DNA of 64,000 nucleotides from Mycolicibacterium iranicum. GTDB lineage: Bacteria > Actinomycetota > Actinomycetes > Mycobacteriales > Mycobacteriaceae. Positions 60,639-64,000 of the stretch are shown piece after piece. A program made the position numbers and the translations under genes. Position 1 is the first letter of the stretch. Each line of letters opens with the position of its first letter. Under the pieces are notes generated by a model. It did no database searches. It was not told where the DNA came from and was given only the letters and a program-made list of their open reading frames with translations. The stretch covers positions 229,292 through 293,291 of the forward strand of contig NZ_LQPC01000019.1 of assembly GCF_002101705.1 (NCBI RefSeq), given 5' to 3'.

Positions 60639-61841
60639 TCATACTGCGACCGGCGCGCTGTGCCTGAGATACATCGCGTCCAGGAATGTCGCGGCGGCCA
60701 GGCACGCCGGACCCGTTCGGGCCCCGTCGAGCAGATCGAATGCATGCTGGGCACCGGGAAGTTCCAGATAGCCCACAGGGGACTGTGATTCCCGCCGTAG
60801 GCGGTCTACGAAGTGGCGGGCCTGCGCTACAGGGATGACACTGTCCGCGGAGCCGTGGACGACGAAGAACGGCGGTGTGGCGGTGGTGATCCGCGCCATC
60901 GGCGATGCCGACCGGAATATCTGAGGGTGGGAGCTTTGCGCCCGCTTCACGACAAGGTGTTCGAGGAAGCCCATGAACTGATCGCGTTCGACGCTTGACC
61001 TGTCCTCCCAGTCATATCTGCCGTAGAACGACACCGCGGCATCTACGCTGGCGTCCGCGTCGCCCAATTCCGCGTCGAACTCTGCGTCTTCACGGCTCAT
61101 CGCTGCCAGCGCTGCAAGATGCCCGCCGGCGGAAGCGCCGGCGATAGCGAGGAAACCTGGGTCACCACCATGAATGGCTGCGTTCGCCCGCACCCATGCC
61201 ACGGCGGCTTTGACGTCCATGATGTGACGGGGCCAGCGGTGTCTCGGCGAAACGCGGTAATCGATTGCGTAGCAGACCCATCCGCGAGCGGCCATGAAGG
61301 AGAGCAGCGCATGACCCTGGTGTCGAGATTTTCCGTACAACCAGGCGCCGCCGGGGACGAAGACCAACACGGGGGCCGGCTTGGGCGGTGCGCTCGCAGA
61401 ACGCCAGATATCGAGCACCTGCGCGGGGTGGGTGCCATAGGGAACCGAAGAGTGCAGGAGGAAGCGCTCGCGTTGTCGAGCCATGGCAACCACCGGAGGC
61501 GTCCGCGCGGCCGGCGGCCACTCCTCAATGGCAGGAGCCATCCCGGCTAACGAAGCTGCGCAGGCCGCGAGAGTTTCACTGTGCGAATACGGAGTGGTCG
61601 GTGTAGGCCGGTCGCTTTCGGCACCCACAGAACGCTGCTGCAGGAACGCAGGAATTTGGCGCGCCATCCACGCCCCCATGGCCGCGGCGTCGGCGACTGG
61701 CTGCAGATGGGTGCCGATGATCGGGATCGAGGTGCTGGCTCGACTGACAGCGCCGAGGTACGCGACAGCAGTCCGTCCCAGGAGCCGACCGGCAAGTGAA
61801 CACAGCGTCGTCCGAATCGGAATTTCATTTGCGGCGGACAT
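60639..61841 (-). CDS. Alpha/beta hydrolase of the hormone-sensitive-lipase group
   Basis: 400 residues. Oxyanion region VPGGAWLYG replaces the usual HGGG, nucleophile GASAGGH with Ser238, acid in VHGSADSVIP, histidine in LPGAQHAFD. The first 110 residues are a cap region. The family includes mycobacterial lip genes and sterol-ester hydrolases; it could hydrolyse an ester formed in or entering the pathway. No signal peptide. Function within the cluster is an inference. Confidence 0.88.
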   Translation of the reverse strand: MSAANEIPIRTTLCSLAGRLLGRTAVAYLGAVSRASTSIPIIGTHLQPVADAAAMGAWMARQIPAFLQQRSVGAESDRPTPTTPYSHSETLAACAASLAGMAPAIEEWPPAARTPPVVAMARQRERFLLHSSVPYGTHPAQVLDIWRSASAPPKPAPVLVFVPGGAWLYGKSRHQGHALLSFMAARGWVCYAIDYRVSPRHRWPRHIMDVKAAVAWVRANAAIHGGDPGFLAIAGASAGGHLAALAAMSREDAEFDAELGDADASVDAAVSFYGRYDWEDRSSVERDQFMGFLEHLVVKRAQSSHPQIFRSASPMARITTATPPFFVVHGSADSVIPVAQARHFVDRLRRESQSPVGYLELPGAQHAFDLLDGARTGPACLAAATFLDAMYLRHSAPVAV

Positions 61842-62005
61842 TCATCGACGGTACGCCCATCCGACGAATCCTTCTGCATATCGACGCATTCGGAACGAAC
61901 GCGTTGGAACGCCAGTCTGTTTCATTCTGTGTCACGTGCGCTCCATGGACTGGAACACCGCCTGTTCGGGTACACGGAGCGCGAATGGATGCGAAGGAGA
62001 TCGCT

Positions 62006-62152
62006 GTGACCACACCCGACCACGCCGACAACACCGGTGACAATCTGCGGCACGCGGCAGAGCTGCAGAACCGGGCCAATAATGACCCGGCCACTGAACT
62101 GCCGACCGAAGACGTCGCCCCCGAGACGCCGTTGCCTGACTTCAACACCTGA
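62006..62152 (+). CDS. Very small acidic protein
   Basis: 48 residues: TTPDHADNTGDNLRHAAE, then an acidic Pro-rich tail ending PLPDFNT. GTG 62006 has GAAGGAGA a few bases upstream; ATG 61985 is also in frame. It resembles the many short acidic proteins of unknown role in mycobacteria. The ribosome binding site is the main evidence that it is real. Confidence 0.55.
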   Translation: MTTPDHADNTGDNLRHAAELQNRANNDPATELPTEDVAPETPLPDFNT

Positions 62153-62282
62153 TCGCTCTGCGCCGATGGCTAGGGCCGGCCGGGTGGGCCAGCCAGTCTA
62201 TTGCGAGTGATAACGTTTGCTCTCAAATCGGGTTTGTTTGGTTCTCATCCGCCTTGAGCTGATGCATCGAAGGGAAGTGACC

Positions 62283-63125
62283 ATGGAGGACGTGCTCGGA
62301 TACGGGGGCAAGAATGTCGTCGTCACAGGCGCGGCGTCGGGGATGGGGGAGGCCACGGCCCAGATCCTGGTCGACCTCGGTGCGCAGGTGACCGCGCTGG
62401 ACATCAAGCCGACAACGGTTCCGGTAGCGCGCGCGATGCAGATCGATCTCCGCGATCGAGCGAGCATCGAAGAGGTGGCAGCCTCGATCGACGGGCCCGT
62501 CGACGGACTGTTCAGCTGCGCCGGTTTGCCGGGTCCACCGTTCAGCGAATGGGACACCATCCTGGTCAACTTCGTCGGCGCTCGGCATCTCGCAGAGCTG
62601 CTGGTGCCCAAGATGGGCGAAGGCTCCGCGATCAGCGTGATCTCGTCGTCCGCGGCGATCGGCTGGCAGGACCACATCAAGGTGATCACGACACTGCTGG
62701 AGACAGACGGTTTCGAGGCGGCGGTCGATTGGCTGAAAGCCAACGAGAAGAAGTGGTCATGGAGCGGTTACGCCTATTCGAAGTACATCATCGACGCCTG
62801 GGTGGGCTGGTGGTATCCCGTGTTGGGCCGTAAAGGCATCCGCATCAACTGCATCAACCCCGGGCCCACCGAGACGGCCATGATGCCGGCCTTCCAGGAC
62901 CTGATGGGTAAGGAGACCGTCGACGACGCGATCGGGCCGGTCGGCCGATACTCCAGGGCAGAGGAGCAGGCCTGGCCGCTCGTCTGTTTGGGCAGCCCAA
63001 GGCTGAGTTATGTCGGTGGCACAGTGCTCTGGACCGACGGCGGCTGGCACGGCGCGATGACGATGGGCCGTCACAATGCGCAGTGGGCCGACACCGCAGC
63101 CGACCAGATGGCGAAAAAGAGCTGA
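62283..63125 (+). CDS. Short-chain dehydrogenase/reductase (coniferyl-alcohol-dehydrogenase-like)
   Basis: 280 residues. Cofactor motif VVVTGAASGMGEATAQILV, active-site Ser in VISSSAAIGW and Tyr-x3-Lys in YAYSKYIIDAW; end GGTVLWTDGGWHGAM. The long insert before the active site (VITTLLETDGFEAAVDWLKANEKKWSW) is typical of this SDR subgroup. It oxidises an alcohol with NAD(P). GAAGGGAAG precedes ATG 62283; earlier in-frame starts lie in a different composition. Confidence 0.87.
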   Translation: MEDVLGYGGKNVVVTGAASGMGEATAQILVDLGAQVTALDIKPTTVPVARAMQIDLRDRASIEEVAASIDGPVDGLFSCAGLPGPPFSEWDTILVNFVGARHLAELLVPKMGEGSAISVISSSAAIGWQDHIKVITTLLETDGFEAAVDWLKANEKKWSWSGYAYSKYIIDAWVGWWYPVLGRKGIRINCINPGPTETAMMPAFQDLMGKETVDDAIGPVGRYSRAEEQAWPLVCLGSPRLSYVGGTVLWTDGGWHGAMTMGRHNAQWADTAADQMAKKS

Positions 63126-63133
63126 GTCCGTGC

Positions 63134-63943
63134 TCAGATGAAATCCGAACCGCCATCCACATTGACCGTCGCTCCGGTGACGTAGCCGTTGCGCTTCGAT
63201 GCCAGATACACGGTGGCTGAGGCGATCTCCTCGGGGAGACCTGCGCGACCGAGGTCACATGGATGGCCGTAGGTGCGTTCGACCCACGCCATGACGTCGT
63301 GCGGATCTGCCGAATCGAACCCATCAGCAGCCAATACATCCTTGAGAATCTCGGTGAAACTAGCCGTCACGATGGTGCCAGGGCACACGCAATTGACCAG
63401 GATTCCCTCGGGTCCCAGACTCTTGGACAGATTCTTGGTCAAGCTCGACAATGCGGCCTTCGACGCGGTGTAGGCGACCAGGCGTGGACTCTGCCGCTGA
63501 ATGGAGTGCGCGGACAGGGTGACAATCCGAGCCCAATCGGCAGCCCGCAGTAGCGGCAATGCCGCGCGCACTGAGCGCACCGCCGACATGGTGCCCAACT
63601 CGAAAGCGGCGTGCCAGTCGGCATCGTCGAGTTCGTCGAACATGCCTGCATTCGGTCCGACGGTGTGCACGAGAATGTTCAGGCTCCCCCACGCCTTGGC
63701 TACTGTCGCGTAGCCGGCGCTGATGGAATCAGCGCTTGTCATGTCGACGCTGAGCGGAAGCACCTCGGGAGCACCGGCTTTCCGGATGCGGTGCGCCGCG
63801 GATTCCAGGGCATCTACGCCGCGAGCCATGACAGCTACACAGGCGCCTTCTGCTGCGAGAGTCTCGGCAATGGCCAGCCCCATGCCCTTGCTACCGCCTG
63901 TGACTACGGCTTTGGCGCCGTAGCCCGGATTTTGCGTGGTAAT
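63134..63943 (-). CDS. Short-chain dehydrogenase/reductase, start unclear near window edge
   Basis: About 269 residues. Cofactor motif VVTGGSKGMGLAIAETLAAEG (needed for the fold, at about 63870-63920), active site VTLSAHSIQRQSPRLVAYTASKAALSSL, C-terminal GNGYVTGATVNVDGGSDFI-like ending. No ATG, GTG or TTG occurs in frame between the cofactor motif and the window end. An ATT at 63943 would give ITTQNPGYGAKAVVTGG. The gene may instead start beyond 64000. Convergent with the previous SDR gene. Confidence 0.75.
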   Translation of the reverse strand: MTTQNPGYGAKAVVTGGSKGMGLAIAETLAAEGACVAVMARGVDALESAAHRIRKAGAPEVLPLSVDMTSADSISAGYATVAKAWGSLNILVHTVGPNAGMFDELDDADWHAAFELGTMSAVRSVRAALPLLRAADWARIVTLSAHSIQRQSPRLVAYTASKAALSSLTKNLSKSLGPEGILVNCVCPGTIVTASFTEILKDVLAADGFDSADPHDVMAWVERTYGHPCDLGRAGLPEEIASATVYLASKRNGYVTGATVNVDGGSDFI

Positions 63944-64000
63944 TGGTGTGGGTTCGGTGTGATGCCGAGTTGTGTTGTTGGGTAGTGGTTTTCGTGTGGT

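Overview
The window is GC-rich, densely coded DNA from a mycobacterium, most likely a fast-growing environmental species (Mycolicibacterium type). The evidence is an rbpA gene, separate lnt and ppm1 genes (fused in M. tuberculosis), a 13E12-family HNH endonuclease, DUF4333 and DUF5709 proteins, a WS/DGAT acyltransferase, an NDMA-dependent alcohol dehydrogenase and many small secreted proteins. Many genes begin with ATG or GTG only 6-7 nt after a TANNNT -10 hexamer, the usual layout of mycobacterial leaderless transcripts. No rRNA, tRNA, CRISPR array, complete insertion sequence or prophage was seen. No gene-free stretch exceeds 300 bases.

Layout. 0-3 kb: lipoprotein acylation and polyprenol-phosphate mannose synthesis (lnt-ppm1), then rbpA facing them across a hairpin. 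3-13.5 kb: a winged-helix/alpha-beta hydrolase fusion, lipoproteins (one with three DUF4333 repeats), a carboxylesterase, a copper amine oxidase, a UPF0060 membrane protein and a DoxX protein with a repetitive tail. 13.5-21 kb: a LysR/enoyl-CoA hydratase divergent pair, an RhtA-like exporter, and a complete polyamine-type ABC importer operon (potA-potD-potB-potC order) whose first gene appears to start at CTG. 21-30 kb: MFS, P1 peptidase, NCS1 permease, TspO and PsiE proteins, a thioesterase, an iron-regulated siderophore-interacting protein and an ankyrin protein.

30.3-33.8 kb: a tightly overlapping operon of a GT1 glycosyltransferase, a maltokinase-like sugar kinase and a SIS-domain sugar-phosphate isomerase/deaminase. 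This looks like an amino-sugar-linked biosynthetic unit and is the best candidate for an under-described system here. 33.8-49 kb: a haloperoxidase-type hydrolase, the SOS-box-controlled HNH protein, secreted proteins, a phage-lysin-like amidase, a molybdopterin oxidoreductase with a divergent TetR regulator, and a large phosphotransferase fusion.

49-64 kb: an accessory catabolic cluster. It holds WS/DGAT, NDMA-dependent alcohol dehydrogenase, aldehyde dehydrogenase, SDR, TetR regulator, a periplasmic-type binding protein, three NAD(P)-dependent amine-dehydrogenase-like paralogues, a cytochrome P450, an esterase and two more SDRs. A shared near-palindromic site covers the -10 of both the binding-protein gene and the P450 operon, so the TetR protein probably controls the cluster. 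The gene set suggests stepwise oxidation (P450, alcohol and aldehyde dehydrogenases, SDRs) of a lipophilic substrate, but the substrate cannot be read from the sequence.
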